A DNA stretch of 64,000 bases from positions 4,414,001 to 4,478,000 of the forward strand of contig NZ_CP133319.1 in NCBI RefSeq assembly GCF_038811545.1. The letters are read 5' to 3'. The notes beneath the pieces are model-generated. The model worked only from the letters and a program-made list of their open reading frames with translations. It did not search any database and was not told the DNA's origin. This DNA comes from Rhodoligotrophos sp. CJ14 (GTDB lineage: Bacteria; Pseudomonadota; Alphaproteobacteria; Rhizobiales; Im1). A program made the translations under genes and the position numbers. This document shows positions 52,667 through 62,421 of this stretch, piece after piece (position 1 is the stretch's first letter; each line of letters starts with the position of its first letter).

Positions 52667-53140
52667 TCAGCGATAGCTGATCTTGAGGATTTCGTACGAT
52701 TTGCCGCCGCCTGGTGTATTGACTTCGACGGTATCACCGACGCTCTTTCCGATCAGCGCCCGCGCGATGGGTGAGGAGATCGAAATCTTGCCCTGCTTCA
52801 CGTCGGCCTCGAAATCGCCGACGATCTGATAGGCTGCCTCTTCGTCGGTATCCTCGTCCACGACAGTGACCGTGGCACCGAACTTGACCGTATCGCCAGA
52901 CAGCTTGGTGACGTCGATGACCTCCGCGCGGGACAATTTGTCCTCGAGCTCGGCGACACGGGCCTCCATATAGCTCTGCTGCTCCTTGGCCGCGTGGTAC
53001 TCTGCGTTTTCCGAGAGATCGCCGTGGGCTCGTGCTTCCTGAATGGCTTGGATGATGCGCGGGCGCTCCACTGTTTTGAGATGCTTGATCTCATCAAGCA
53101 GAGCTATATGGCCGCTCGCAGTCATTGGCACCTTTTCCAT
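52667..53140 (-). CDS. greA: Transcription elongation factor GreA
   Basis: A 157-residue factor that rescues backtracked RNA polymerase by stimulating RNA cleavage. The coiled-coil finger with its acidic tip is clear ([20 protein letters not shown]), and the C-terminal globular domain ends with the [15 protein letters not shown] pattern. The start at 53140 ([10 protein letters not shown]) gives the family length; ATG two codons earlier is possible, and the longer open frame has no support. It lies downstream of carB on the same strand, a neighbourhood seen in related bacteria. Confidence 0.95.
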   Translation of the reverse strand: MEKVPMTASGHIALLDEIKHLKTVERPRIIQAIQEARAHGDLSENAEYHAAKEQQSYMEARVAELEDKLSRAEVIDVTKLSGDTVKFGATVTVVDEDTDEEAAYQIVGDFEADVKQGKISISSPIARALIGKSVGDTVEVNTPGGGKSYEILKISYR

Positions 53141-53284
53141 CGTCATCCGTCCGTCAGTTCGAACCTGTCTGGTGCGACATAGCCGGCACCCAGCTTCCCA
53201 ATCATTGCATTTGAGGAAATGAGGAGCTCCTACGGTGACTATGCGCAAAATCGCATAGCGACGCAATACGCTCTCCAGCTCACC

Positions 53285-56200
53285 TCAAGCGTTGGTGAGC
53301 TGCCTGCTCGCGCCAACATAGTCTTGAAGGGGGCGCACTTCAAGCGTGCCACTTTTATAGGCGGCAATGCCCTCGGTTGCAGCGATCGCGCCGGCAAGCG
53401 TGGTGTAATAGGGCACCTTATGATAGAGCGCCGCACGCCGGATCGATCGGGAATCCTCCAGCGCTTTTGCCCCTTCGGTGGTGTTGAACACGAGATCAAC
53501 CTCGCCATTCTTGATGGCATCCACGATATGGGGCCGGCCCTCGAGCACCTTGTTCACCTTGGTGCATTCGATGCCGCTTTCCGCAAAGAAGCGCTGCGTT
53601 CCACCTGTCGCGATGATCGTGAACCCGAGGGAGACGAGTTTGCGGATCGCGGGCAGGATGAGTGGTTTGTCGCTGTCGCGCACCGACACGAATGCCGTGC
53701 CGGTTATGGGCACAGCAGCACCGGAGCCGAGCTGGCTCTTGGCGAATGCGGTGCCATAGTCTTGGTCAAGGCCCATGACCTCGCCGGTCGAGCGCATCTC
53801 GGGGCCGAGCACCGTGTCGACCCCGGGAAACCGCGCAAAGGGGAACACAGCTTCCTTGATGGCGATGTGATTGAAGACCGGGGCCTTAATGGCGAAGGCG
53901 GCAAGCTTGTCGCCGGCCATGAGCCGCGCGGCGATCTTGGCGATGGGCAACCCGATCACCTTGGCCACGAAAGGCACGGTGCGGCTGGCGCGCGGATTGA
54001 CTTCGAGAATGTAGATGGTGCCGTCCTTATAGGCATATTGCACATTCATGAGCCCAACCACATTTAGCGCCTGGGCGAGCGCCTTGGTCTGGCTCTCCAG
54101 CTCCTCGATCACGGGTTTCGGCAGCGAGTGCGGGGGCAGCGAGCAGGCGCTGTCGCCCGAATGGATGCCGGCCTCCTCGATATGCTCCATGATGCCGCAG
54201 ACGAACACCTCATTGCCATCGCACAGCGCATCCACATCGATCTCGATCGCATCGCGCAAATAGCTGTCGATGAGCACCGGACTGTCGCCCGAGACCACCA
54301 CCGCTTCGGTCATGTAGCGCTCGAGCTGCGAGGGCTCATGCACGATTTCCATGGCCCGGCCGCCGAGCACGTAGGAGGGACGGATCACCACGGGATAGCC
54401 GATCTCTTCGGCAATCCGACGGGCATCTTCCGCGGACGAGGCGATGCCATTGCGCGGCTGGGCGAGGCCGAGACGCTGAATGAGGTCTTTGAACCGGTCG
54501 CGATCCTCCGCCAGATCGATCGCATCGGGAGATGTGCCTAGGATCGGCACGCCTGCAGCTTCGAGCGGCCGCGCCAGCTTCAGCGGCGTCTGCCCGCCGA
54601 ACTGCACGATGACGCCCTTGAGCCGTCCGGACGTCGTCTCGACCCGGATGATTTCGAGCACGTCCTCGGTGGTCAGCGGTTCGAAATAGAGGCGATCGGA
54701 CGTGTCATAGTCGGTCGAGACCGTTTCGGGATTGCAGTTGACCATGATCGACTCGATCCCCGCCTCACGCAGCGCGAATGACGCATGGCAGCAGCAATAG
54801 TCGAACTCGATCCCCTGGCCGATACGATTGGGGCCGCCGCCGAGAATGATCACCTTCTCGCGCGCTGAGGGCAGAGCCTCGCTGCCGTCGCGACCGGGCA
54901 GGCCCGTGTCATAGGTCGAATACATATACGCCGTGGGGGAGGCGAACTCGGCCGCGCAGGTATCGATGCGCTTATAGACCGGATGCACGGCCAGTCCATG
55001 GCGCTTCGCCCGGACATTCGCCTCGCTCTCGCCGGTGAGCTCTCCAAGCCTTGCATCCGAGAAGCCCATCGCCTTGAGGCGGCGCATATTGAAGGCATCA
55101 CCCGGCAGGCCGTGGGCGCGCAGCTTGTCCTCCATGCGCACGATCTCTTCGATCTGCGCGATAAACCAGGGATCGATCGGGTAGGAGGCGTGGATCTGAT
55201 CGGGCGCGACGCCAAGCCTCAGGGCTTGCGCAACTTTCAGCAGCCGATCCGGCGTGGGGCGGCCGAGCGCCGCACGGATCGCGTTCTTGTCATCGCCCTG
55301 GCCGAGCCCTTCAATCTCGATCTCGTTGAGCCCCGTGAGACCGGTTTCGAGCGACCGCAGCGCTTTTTGCAGCGATTCCTGGAAAGTGCGGCCGATCGCC
55401 ATGCACTCGCCCACCGACTTCATGGATGTGGTGAGCAGGGGTTCGGCACCCGGAAATTTCTCGAAGGCAAACCGCGGGATCTTGGTGACCACATAGTCGA
55501 TGGTTGGCTCGAACGATGCGGGTGTTGCACCACCCGTGATGTCATTGTCGAGCTCGTCCAGCGTATAGCCGACCGCGAGCTTTGCGGCGACCCTGGCGAT
55601 GGGAAAGCCGGTCGCCTTGGAGGCGAGCGCAGATGACCGCGACACCCGCGGATTCATCTCGATCACCACCAGCCGGCCGTCTTTGGGATTGACCGCGAAC
55701 TGCACATTGGAGCCGCCGGTCTCAACACCGATCTCGCGCAGCACCGCAATCGAGGCGTTGCGCATGACCTGATATTCTTTGTCCGTGAGCGTGAGCGCAG
55801 GGGCGACGGTGATCGAATCGCCGGTATGGACGCCCATCGGGTCGATATTCTCAATCGAGCAGATGATGATGCAATTGTCGTCGCGATCGCGAACGACCTC
55901 CATCTCATACTCTTTCCAGCCGAGCACCGATTCCTCGATCAGCACCTCATTGGTGGGCGAGGCATCGATGCCGCGCTCGACAATGTCGAGAAACTCCTCG
56001 CGGTTATAGGCAATGCCACCGCCCGTGCCGCCCAGCGTGAACGAGGGACGGATAATGGCAGGTAGGCCGATGATCTCCAGCGCCGCAAGCGCCTCCGGAA
56101 TGGAATGAGCCAGTTCCGAGCGCGGCGTCTCAAGCCCGATCCGCGCCATGGCCTCGCGGAACAGCTCGCGATCCTCCGCCTTGTCGATGGCCTCTGCGGT

Positions 56201-56554
56201 GGCGCCGATCATCTCGACGCCGAATGTTTCGAGCACCCCCATCCGCCGCAGGGAAAGGGCGGTATTCAAGGCCGTCTGCCCACCCATGGTTGGCAGCAAT
56301 GCATCCGGCCTTTCCTTCTCGATGATTCTGGCGACGATCTCCGGTGTGATCGGCTCGATATAGGTCGCATCGGCCAATTCCGGGTCGGTCATGATGGTGG
56401 CCGGATTGGAATTGACGAGGACGACGCGATAGCCCTCTTCCTTGAGGGCCTTCACGGCCTGGGTTCCGGAATAATCGAACTCACTGGCCTGCCCGATAAT
56501 GATCGGGCCGGCTCCAACGATCAGAATGCTTTTGATGTCTGTGCGTTTCGGCAT
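53285..56554 (-). CDS. carB: Carbamoyl-phosphate synthase large subunit
   Basis: A 1089-residue enzyme that makes carbamoyl phosphate for arginine and pyrimidine synthesis from ammonia, bicarbonate and two ATP. It starts [21 protein letters not shown]. Two homologous ATP-grasp halves are visible, the second beginning with [19 protein letters not shown] at about residue 570; the C-terminal allosteric domain (about residue 950 on) follows. Full length for the family. The partner carA is about 2.4 kb away on the same strand, with small genes between them. Confidence 0.97.
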   Translation of the reverse strand: MPKRTDIKSILIVGAGPIIIGQASEFDYSGTQAVKALKEEGYRVVLVNSNPATIMTDPELADATYIEPITPEIVARIIEKERPDALLPTMGGQTALNTALSLRRMGVLETFGVEMIGATAEAIDKAEDRELFREAMARIGLETPRSELAHSIPEALAALEIIGLPAIIRPSFTLGGTGGGIAYNREEFLDIVERGIDASPTNEVLIEESVLGWKEYEMEVVRDRDDNCIIICSIENIDPMGVHTGDSITVAPALTLTDKEYQVMRNASIAVLREIGVETGGSNVQFAVNPKDGRLVVIEMNPRVSRSSALASKATGFPIARVAAKLAVGYTLDELDNDITGGATPASFEPTIDYVVTKIPRFAFEKFPGAEPLLTTSMKSVGECMAIGRTFQESLQKALRSLETGLTGLNEIEIEGLGQGDDKNAIRAALGRPTPDRLLKVAQALRLGVAPDQIHASYPIDPWFIAQIEEIVRMEDKLRAHGLPGDAFNMRRLKAMGFSDARLGELTGESEANVRAKRHGLAVHPVYKRIDTCAAEFASPTAYMYSTYDTGLPGRDGSEALPSAREKVIILGGGPNRIGQGIEFDYCCCHASFALREAGIESIMVNCNPETVSTDYDTSDRLYFEPLTTEDVLEIIRVETTSGRLKGVIVQFGGQTPLKLARPLEAAGVPILGTSPDAIDLAEDRDRFKDLIQRLGLAQPRNGIASSAEDARRIAEEIGYPVVIRPSYVLGGRAMEIVHEPSQLERYMTEAVVVSGDSPVLIDSYLRDAIEIDVDALCDGNEVFVCGIMEHIEEAGIHSGDSACSLPPHSLPKPVIEELESQTKALAQALNVVGLMNVQYAYKDGTIYILEVNPRASRTVPFVAKVIGLPIAKIAARLMAGDKLAAFAIKAPVFNHIAIKEAVFPFARFPGVDTVLGPEMRSTGEVMGLDQDYGTAFAKSQLGSGAAVPITGTAFVSVRDSDKPLILPAIRKLVSLGFTIIATGGTQRFFAESGIECTKVNKVLEGRPHIVDAIKNGEVDLVFNTTEGAKALEDSRSIRRAALYHKVPYYTTLAGAIAATEGIAAYKSGTLEVRPLQDYVGASRQLTNA

Positions 56555-56652
56555 GCGGCAGGATCGCCCTTCTCGGCGGAGGTCGCGCGCTTCCTACACC
56601 ATCGTTTCCGGCCTGACCAGTTTGAATGTTGCCGCCGCCCGAGCAGCCGCCA

Positions 56653-56739
56653 TTACCCCGGCAGGCCGATGACTGCCATGGTTGAGATGATGAGAACTGC
56701 TACGATGCACCAAACCGCCAGCGTGACAAGCGTTTCCAT
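56653..56739 (-). CDS. Candidate 28-residue single-span membrane peptide
   Basis: An open frame from ATG (56739) to TAA (56653-56655) encodes 28 residues, almost entirely hydrophobic (METLVTLAVWCIVAVLIIST then MAVIGLPG), enough for one membrane span. It lies about 100 bases upstream of carB on the same strand. No convincing ribosome-binding site is seen, which lowers confidence. It could be a leader peptide for carB or a small membrane regulator. Confidence 0.4.
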   Translation of the reverse strand: METLVTLAVWCIVAVLIISTMAVIGLPG

Positions 56740-56860
56740 TTGAGGACTCGGGAATCGTTAACCCTGACGGAGAGTGGCGGGTAGCGATGCAACCGAGGCT
56801 GAATGGGCCGTTCATCAATCGGACAGGAATCGCGGAGTGGCTGAAGCCGCGGAAGAGCCA

Positions 56861-56903
56861 AAACGAAAAAGCATGATCCATCATTGCGAACGGATCATGC
56901 TTT
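56861..56903 (-). terminator. Strong intrinsic terminator on the minus strand
   Basis: Perfect 12-bp arms AAAGCATGATCC (56868-56879) and GGATCATGCTTT (56892-56903) with a 12-base loop; on the minus strand the stem is followed by TTCGTTTTGG after its own T-rich end. It should end the transcript of the small exported protein at 57001. Confidence 0.75.
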
Positions 56904-56915
56904 CACTGATGAGAT

Positions 56916-56977
56916 GAGCTGGAAGCACCCAGCCGGATGTTGAGAGGGGCGGACGCCCGGCGGGTTGCTTCCAGCTC
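56916..56977. repeat. Extended 20-bp hairpin
   Basis: A 12-bp perfect outer stem (GAGCTGGAAGCA / TGCTTCCAGCTC) continues inward with CCC/GGG and GCCGG/CCGGC, each side with one bulged base, around a 20-base loop. It lies between the small exported gene's stop and the terminator, so it would be in that mRNA's 3' end. Confidence 0.6.
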
Positions 56978-57000
56978 GCTGCCTTAGAGGCAGGATGGGT

Positions 57001-57231
57001 TCACGCATCTCTGCATTCCGCGACAGCACAGGGCTCGACGGTAATCATTGCGGCCGGTGGCCACACCCTGTTCTTCACGGCGATCACATTGTTGTTGCTG
57101 ACTGAAGCATGGTTCGGCGTGACAACCACGATCTGTGGTGTAGTTGAAGTCACTGCCGGCGTAACCGCAGCAGCCATGCCCGAAATCATTCCCGTTGCGG
57201 CCAACGTTGCCAAAACGAATCGCTTGGTCAT
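57001..57231 (-). CDS. Small exported protein of unknown function
   Basis: A 76-residue protein with a clear signal peptide (MTKRFVLATLAATGMISGMA, cleavage expected near AAA-VTP) and a mature part of about 52 residues rich in Val, Asn, Thr and Pro, with two Cys near the end (VEPCAVAEC). GGGAG lies six bases before the ATG at 57231. I do not recognise the family. Its mRNA would carry a long hairpin and a strong terminator at its 3' end. Confidence 0.68.
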   Translation of the reverse strand: MTKRFVLATLAATGMISGMAAAVTPAVTSTTPQIVVVTPNHASVSNNNVIAVKNRVWPPAAMITVEPCAVAECRDA

Positions 57232-57519
57232 GTTCTTCTCCCGCACCTCAGCGGTTCCGATCTTGTCGGGCCGTATAGGAAGCAAATAAACCTCGACCTC
57301 GGAACTTCAGCTGAATGTTGCGTTCATGTCCTATTCATCTGCGAAAGTTTTGCGGGACTGTAAGGTTTCCCCCTGAATGCTTTCGCGCCCACTGTTGATA
57401 GCAAAACGTTAATCAAGCTACGTGGTTCCCAACGGGTACTCACGATTGCGAGATTTTGCTTGACAGCACTCAGGTCCTTGAGTCTCGCTGCGGCTCAGAA
57501 CCGGAAAGGAAGTGGGGAA

Positions 57520-57969
57520 ATGGCCGAGATTTCAGTTCTTCCAGTAAAGCCTGAGCATAGAGCGGCTTGGGATACGCTCTATCAGGGCTATGCCCGCTTT
57601 TATCGTGTCGAGCAGACATCGGCCATGCGCGACACGGTTTGGTCTTGGCTGATGGATCCTGCCCATGAAGTGTCGGGTCTTGTGGCTGTAATCGGGCAGG
57701 GCGCGCCGGTCGGACTCGCGCATTACCGGCCCTTCGCGCGGCCCCTCTCGGCCTCGCGAGGATTGTTTCTCGATGACCTGTTCGTTGATCCTGCCGTTCG
57801 TGGCAGCGGCGTGGCGGATCGCTTGGTCGAATCTCTGGCCGCCAAGGCAAGCGCCGAGGGCTATTCCGTTCTCCGCTGGATCACCGCGGAGAATAACTAC
57901 CGCGCCCGCGGTCTCTATGACCGCTTGGCCAAGCGTACCCAGTGGGTGACCTACGACATGGCGCCTTAG
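57520..57969 (+). CDS. GNAT family N-acetyltransferase
   Basis: A 149-residue acetyltransferase. The start at 57520 has a GGAAGTGGGG ribosome-binding stretch. The acetyl-CoA loop is DLFVDPAVRGSGVADRLVESLAAKA (about residues 85-110, the R-x-x-G-x-A form), and the C-terminal WITAENNYRARGLYDRLAKR is typical of small-molecule GNAT enzymes. The substrate is unknown. It is divergent from the small exported protein gene. Confidence 0.88.
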   Translation: MAEISVLPVKPEHRAAWDTLYQGYARFYRVEQTSAMRDTVWSWLMDPAHEVSGLVAVIGQGAPVGLAHYRPFARPLSASRGLFLDDLFVDPAVRGSGVADRLVESLAAKASAEGYSVLRWITAENNYRARGLYDRLAKRTQWVTYDMAP

Positions 57970-58021
57970 GCGTTGTGATATCTCTTGGCCCCGCAGCCGC
58001 TCACGGCGGACGAATTTCTCA

Positions 58022-58045
58022 CGAACCAAGGATGCTCTTGGTTCG
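58022..58045 (+). terminator. Hairpin after the acetyltransferase gene
   Basis: CGAACCAAG (58022-58030) and CTTGGTTCG (58037-58045) form a perfect 9-bp stem with a 6-base loop, about 50 bases after the stop. It lacks a T-run but is otherwise a good hairpin. Confidence 0.5.
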
Positions 58046-58238
58046 CGCTGGTGGATCATTTTGGGATCGAGCCAAGCCTGCCGCATGATCTAATCCCTGA
58101 CCCGAGCCGGTGCTCCAACGATGGAAAGGGTCAACCGCAGCAAACTCCAGATGCATACCTCTGGTTGATTTGCTATACTGAGATCATCTGAATACTTTAT
58201 GCAGAATTGTAAGTCGTTTTTATTTACTAGAGGCAAAA

Positions 58239-58772
58239 ATGATCTCGGATTTTATGAAAAATTTCGCTACAGGATTTCAGTCGTTCAAGTCTCTGGTGGC
58301 TGACAGCTTGACCGGAATTCGATTGGGAACCGCCACTTCCGGTCTGCTTGCGCCAATCGGAGCTCTGGAGGACGAAGATGTCGCTCATATCCTAAGCGAG
58401 ACGCACTCATTCAAGAACGTATGGCAGACGCTGCCTAACTGGCTCCACGACACTGTCAAAACGGTTGAGCCCGAATCCAGGCTGCTGCAGGACATTGCAG
58501 AGATAAAGCAGCAAGGGCTCAATCACCTGGCTGACCTCCACCTGGAGCTGCACCAGCGCGCGCCCGGCTGGGTCGATCGCGCCGATGAGGCATCAGAACG
58601 ACTTGAGAACCATGTCAATAGGAGCTTGGTTCACTTGGAGATGATCGGCCATGAGATTGGCGATCGGTACTGGTCGGAATCCGGGGCCAACCAGCAGGTG
58701 CTCGAAGATCTGGGGATCACGCCGCAAACATCCCATGCCAGTCACTCGAGCGATCTGGGCGGGATGCACTGA
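58239..58772 (+). CDS. Unrecognised small helical protein with C-terminal D-[FWL]-x-x-[MT]-x tag
   Basis: A 177-residue soluble protein, mostly helical, without signal peptide. AGAGG lies five bases before the ATG in a low-GC stretch. Helical parts include LLQDIAEIKQQGLNHLADLHLEL. The last 15 residues are His- and Ser-rich (SHASH) and end SSDLGGMH, matching the position-specific tag at the ends of the proteins at 15419, 61229 and 62422. I do not recognise a known family. It is convergent with carA. Confidence 0.68.
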   Translation: MISDFMKNFATGFQSFKSLVADSLTGIRLGTATSGLLAPIGALEDEDVAHILSETHSFKNVWQTLPNWLHDTVKTVEPESRLLQDIAEIKQQGLNHLADLHLELHQRAPGWVDRADEASERLENHVNRSLVHLEMIGHEIGDRYWSESGANQQVLEDLGITPQTSHASHSSDLGGMH

Positions 58773-58831
58773 CTGCGATTTCGCGGGCGACGCTCCAAGC
58801 AAGAAATGAGTTCCGCCTAACGATGACACAC

Positions 58832-58860
58832 GCCCGATCCGATGGCTGATTGGATCAGGC
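58832..58860 (+). terminator. Hairpin after the 58239 gene
   Basis: GCCCGATCC (58832-58840) pairs with GGATCAGGC (58852-58860) with one mismatch, around an 11-base loop, followed by a C/T-rich run (TTCTCTCCTC). A plausible terminator between convergent genes. Confidence 0.5.
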
Positions 58861-58938
58861 GTTCTCTCCTCTAATCTAAGCGTTTGCTCTTAATCACCCG
58901 GCGCAGCAGGCTTAGCGCTTGGGAGGCGGCTTTTGCTG

Positions 58939-60186
58939 TTACGAGCCCCTTGCCGCTTTATTGCGCTCGATAAGATCGACGAACCGCTTGAAGAGGTAAT
59001 GGCTGTCCTGCGGGCCGGGTGATGCTTCGGGGTGGTACTGCACCGAGAAGACCGGCTTGTCCTTGAGAGCGATCCCGCAATTGCTGCCGTCGAACAGCGA
59101 AACGTGAGTCTCGACAACCCCTTCCGGCAATGTTTCGCGATCGACGGTGAAGCCGTGATTCATCGAGGTGATTTCAACCTTGCCCGTCGTATGATCCTTC
59201 ACCGGATGGTTAGCCCCGTGATGTCCCTGGTGCATTTTGCGGGTCTTGGCGCCCACTGCGAGCGCCAGCATCTGATGGCCGAGACAGATGCCGAACACTG
59301 GCTTTCCGGAGTCCACGAGCTTCTTGATCTCTGGCACCGCATAGTCACCGGTGGCGGCCGGGTCACCAGGGCCGTTTGACAGAAAAACCCCATCCGGATT
59401 GAGCGCGAGAATATCTTCAGCAGCGCTCGTCGCAGGCACCACAGTCACCTTGCAGCCCTGGCTGGCGAGGCACCGCAGGATGTTGCGTTTCAAGCCATAA
59501 TCGACGGCGACCACGTGGTGGCGCGGCTCTTCCTGGCGCCCGAAGCCCTCCGGCCATTGCCACACCGTCTCATCCCAATCATAGCGCTGGGTGGCGGAGA
59601 CCTCCGGCACGAGATCCATGCCCTCGAGCCCGGGCCACCGCGCCGCCTCTTGTTGCAGGGCGGGAATATCGAAACTGCCCTTCGCGTTATGCGCGATGAC
59701 AGCGTTCATCGCGCCACGCTCGCGGATCATGGCGGTGAGCGCGCGCGTATCGACCCCGCTGATGCCGATGATGCCGCGCATCTTGAGCCATTGATCGAAA
59801 TGCCGTTGCGCCCGGTAGTTGGAAGGCTCGGTGATCGCGGTCTTCAGAACGCAGCCGCGCACATGCGATGAGGCAGCCAGATTGGCCGTCTCTATATCCT
59901 CGTCATTGGCGCCGATATTGCCGATATGCGGGAAGGTGAACGCGATGATCTGACCGGCATAGGATGGGTCCGTGAGGATCTCCTGATAACCCGTGATCGC
60001 TGTGTTGAAGCAGACCTCGCCCACGGCCGAGCCTTCCGCTCCGACCCCGAACCCTTCGATGACCGTCCCATCGGCAAGCACCAGCAATGCTGTGGGCTTG
60101 GGAATGGTCCATCCACTCGTGTTGCTCGCAGGCGAGAAGGAATCCTCCGGCCGTTTGATCGAGCCGGTTTCGGGGCGCGTCGACAT
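58939..60186 (-). CDS. carA: Carbamoyl-phosphate synthase small subunit
   Basis: A 415-residue glutaminase subunit that feeds ammonia to CarB. The N-terminal domain (ALLVLADGTVIEGFGVG, CFNTAITGYQEILTDPSY) is followed by the class I amidotransferase domain with nucleophile Cys in FGICLGHQML (about residue 297) and the His-Glu pair in QYHPEASPGP near the end. GAGGAG is six bases before the ATG. An N-terminal extension of about 25 residues precedes the family start. Divergent from yqeY. Confidence 0.96.
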   Translation of the reverse strand: MSTRPETGSIKRPEDSFSPASNTSGWTIPKPTALLVLADGTVIEGFGVGAEGSAVGEVCFNTAITGYQEILTDPSYAGQIIAFTFPHIGNIGANDEDIETANLAASSHVRGCVLKTAITEPSNYRAQRHFDQWLKMRGIIGISGVDTRALTAMIRERGAMNAVIAHNAKGSFDIPALQQEAARWPGLEGMDLVPEVSATQRYDWDETVWQWPEGFGRQEEPRHHVVAVDYGLKRNILRCLASQGCKVTVVPATSAAEDILALNPDGVFLSNGPGDPAATGDYAVPEIKKLVDSGKPVFGICLGHQMLALAVGAKTRKMHQGHHGANHPVKDHTTGKVEITSMNHGFTVDRETLPEGVVETHVSLFDGSNCGIALKDKPVFSVQYHPEASPGPQDSHYLFKRFVDLIERNKAARGS

Positions 60187-60398
60187 AGATATCTCCTCGG
60201 AGGCCGCCGAGCTTAGACTGCGCGAAATGATCGGCCGGCGCCGGTCGATGGCAGTCGCTGCTGGGTGATTGGCAGTTACCTATGAGACCCGACCACCAAG
60301 GTCAATAGCTGACGGATGAATGTGATGGCTTCCATCTTGGGACGGTTTATATAGGTCAGAGGCCAACCGGCGCTTTGCAGGAGCATGAGAGGGACACG

Positions 60399-60863
60399 AT
60401 GAGCGCGACCATTCGCGAGAAGGTCAATGAGGGGCTGAAGGCGGCGATGAGATCTCAGGACAAGCGCAGGATCTCGACCCTTCGCCTGATCAATGCAGCC
60501 GTCAAGGACCGGATCATCCAGAACCGCGGCGCCGGCAAGGGCGATGACATCGATGATGCAGAGGTGCTCGACATTCTCGGGCGCATGATCAAGCAGCGCG
60601 AGGAATCACAGCAGGTCTATGAGCAGGCTGGCCGGCTGGAGCTTGCGGAGCAGGAGCGGGAAGAAATCGAGATTATCCGCGAGTTCATGCCCCGTCAGCT
60701 CTCCGAAGCCGAGATCCGTGCAGCGGTGGATGCGATCATCGCCGAGCTCGGTGCTTCGGGTCTGAAGGATATGGGACGCGTGATGGGCGAGCTGAAGGCG
60801 CGCCATGCCGGCGCGCTCGATGTCGGCAAGGCCGGTGCCATCGCCAAGGAAAAGCTCAAATAG
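60399..60863 (+). CDS. yqeY: GatB/YqeY domain protein
   Basis: A 154-residue protein of the GatB/YqeY family, related to the tRNA-binding tail of aspartyl/glutamyl-tRNA amidotransferase subunit B. The start MSATIREKVNEGLKAAMRSQDK at 60399 has AGAGGG five bases upstream. Motifs STLRLINAAVKD and GMGRVM-like (KDMGRVMGELKARHAG) are typical. In alphaproteobacteria it normally lies between carA and dnaG. Here a block of unrecognised genes separates it from dnaG. Its exact task is not settled. Confidence 0.92.
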   Translation: MSATIREKVNEGLKAAMRSQDKRRISTLRLINAAVKDRIIQNRGAGKGDDIDDAEVLDILGRMIKQREESQQVYEQAGRLELAEQEREEIEIIREFMPRQLSEAEIRAAVDAIIAELGASGLKDMGRVMGELKARHAGALDVGKAGAIAKEKLK

Positions 60864-61228
60864 TCGTCCGTGCCCAGGATTTGACAAAGTCTTCAGTAAA
60901 GAGAGTGTGCCAAATGGGTATATAAATGGAAATTGGCATCACCTGCTTTGTCGCTGAAAGAACTAAGGAAGTCACTTAGTTCTGAACAACCCATGTCCTG
61001 AGCCTGGTTATGTTGTCCAGGAGTCTTAAGCCAGAGTGGTCACGTCGCGGCCCAGTGCGCGCAGATGACATGAACTCGATCCGCGACACGATGCATAATC
61101 TGTGAAGAAAAACTATAGGTGTGTTAAGTCTCAGGGGTAAGATCTGAGGTGTCGTAAAATTTATGTAGTTAATTTAAGGTGGAGGTGCTTGTCCCTCCGA
61201 AGTTTTGCATTTCCGGTGAGATATTTCT
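60864..61228. other. Low-GC intergenic region at the head of the insert
   Basis: A 365-base gap between yqeY and the novel gene at 61229, visibly poorer in GC than its neighbours. It contains a hairpin at 60959-60983 and an AT-rich segment near 61106-61165 (TAAAATTTATGTAGTTAATT) that may hold a promoter. I see no ORF with support. Confidence 0.45.
60959..60983. terminator. Hairpin in the yqeY-61229 gap
   Basis: AGAACTAAG and CTTAGTTCT form a perfect 9-bp stem with a 7-base loop, about 95 bases after the yqeY stop. No T-run follows. It may mark the end of the yqeY transcript or be a regulatory site. Confidence 0.45.
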
Positions 61229-61867
61229 ATGCCTGTACTGAAATTAGATGGAGATAAACCCTCCGTAAATTCCTTTGATCATCTAGAATGGTATGGGAGA
61301 TCTTTGGATACGCTGCGTGATTTCGGCAAGAGATACGTGCCGAAAGTCATGCAGAATATAGGTACTATAAACGACAACATCCACCATGGCTTTCCAGTTC
61401 ATGAGCCGGCTGAGAAGGCGCTGTCCCAGGTTCGCGCGTTAGCCGGAGTTTGGGGCAGGGGCGACCATCGGCTGCAAGCTCTGGTCAGTGACGCGCCTCT
61501 CCTACAAGAGGCCAAGGAAACCGCCGCAAAGCAAATTGCATACGGAACCGGAGACGTTCGCGACGTCCTTAGCGGTATTCGAGAACAGCTCAAGCAAGTG
61601 CAGTCCTCGCCGAACCCGGCTGAGCTGACGGCTCACAAAGAGCTTTCTCATACAATAGACAATGTGCTGCGCCGGCTTCAGGCGACCAAGGAATACCTCG
61701 GTGGTCAGAAAGCTCCGCTGCCGGCTGTCGACCCGAATGACCACTCGAGCCAAGGGCAACCGTCAAAAGGGTTCATGATCGCAGACATTCTCGGGCTCGA
61801 TAAGAATGATGCTCATGCCTCGGACCTGGCGGGAGACTTGTCAGGCGATTTTCACGTGACCCGGTGA
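61229..61867 (+). CDS. Unrecognised helical protein with C-terminal D-[FWL]-x-x-[MT]-x tag
   Basis: A 212-residue soluble protein, mostly helical, without signal peptide or membrane span. GGTGAG lies eight bases before the ATG. Helical segments include VRDVLSGIREQLKQVQ and AELTAHKELSHTIDNVLRRL. It ends in SGDFHVTR; SGDF and the last Arg are shared exactly with the protein at 62422. Base composition is closer to even than in the neighbouring housekeeping genes, which suggests recent arrival. First gene of the insert between yqeY and dnaG. No known family recognised. Confidence 0.68.
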   Translation: MPVLKLDGDKPSVNSFDHLEWYGRSLDTLRDFGKRYVPKVMQNIGTINDNIHHGFPVHEPAEKALSQVRALAGVWGRGDHRLQALVSDAPLLQEAKETAAKQIAYGTGDVRDVLSGIREQLKQVQSSPNPAELTAHKELSHTIDNVLRRLQATKEYLGGQKAPLPAVDPNDHSSQGQPSKGFMIADILGLDKNDAHASDLAGDLSGDFHVTR

Positions 61868-62028
61868 GGGATGCGGTTCCACGTGCCGGCTTTGCCCCGC
61901 ACTGCAGGTCGCGGCTTGCACATCTCTATCTAGGGTAATGCTTTTCACAGCTGACTGTCGCGCATCGGATATGGGGACGGTTGGGTAATTTCAAAGTCAG
62001 CGCCAGGGGAGTACTGCCTGGACAGATC

Positions 62029-62331
62029 ATGGATAGTAATATGTTCAATAGTTCGAAGCCGATTTCGGGAGCTCAGCTTACCGCCGAACAGCTTGGTTAC
62101 CCGTCCCATAAGTCAATTCTCGGCTGGTTTGCCGATTCCAATTCGGGTCACGTGCACGGCGTGGCATATGGTTTCGGCGGCTACTATCCCGCAGGCTGGG
62201 GATATCACACGCGGGACGCGCAACACCACCTCTTGCCGGCAGCCACAGCCGAAGCCCTCGGTGCCCCCGAAACTCTGAAAACCCAGGGTGCGCACCCCTA
62301 TGATTTCGCTCACCTCTGGGGCTCTCACTAA
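62029..62331 (+). CDS. Unrecognised Gly/His/Tyr-containing protein
   Basis: A protein of about 100 residues, second in the insert. I take the ATG at 62029; the frame is open from a TTG at 61981, and an ATG at 62041 is a third choice. It contains a Gly-, Tyr- and Trp-rich segment (AYGFGGYYPAGWGYHTRD), two His-rich spots (SGHVHG, AQHHLLP) and ends FAHLWGSH. It lacks the Asp-based tag of its two neighbours. No signal peptide. It may be an immunity, chaperone or cargo partner of them; nothing in the sequence decides this. Confidence 0.5.
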   Translation: MDSNMFNSSKPISGAQLTAEQLGYPSHKSILGWFADSNSGHVHGVAYGFGGYYPAGWGYHTRDAQHHLLPAATAEALGAPETLKTQGAHPYDFAHLWGSH

Positions 62332-62421
62332 ATCCGATAGTGTGTGCCCCTTCGCGCACCTTCCCCTGCCGAAAGATCGCCGACCTTCTGATTTCTCCTA
62401 GCCACTCATTTTGAGAAGATA

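Larger units (their letters stand above)
56555..57000. other. Structured intergenic region upstream of carB
   Basis: A 446-base gap between carB and the gene for a small exported protein. It contains a 28-codon ORF (56653-56739), a strong minus-strand terminator (56861-56903) and a 20-bp extended hairpin (56916-56977). The carB promoter must lie in its proximal part, below about 56860. Confidence 0.5.
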
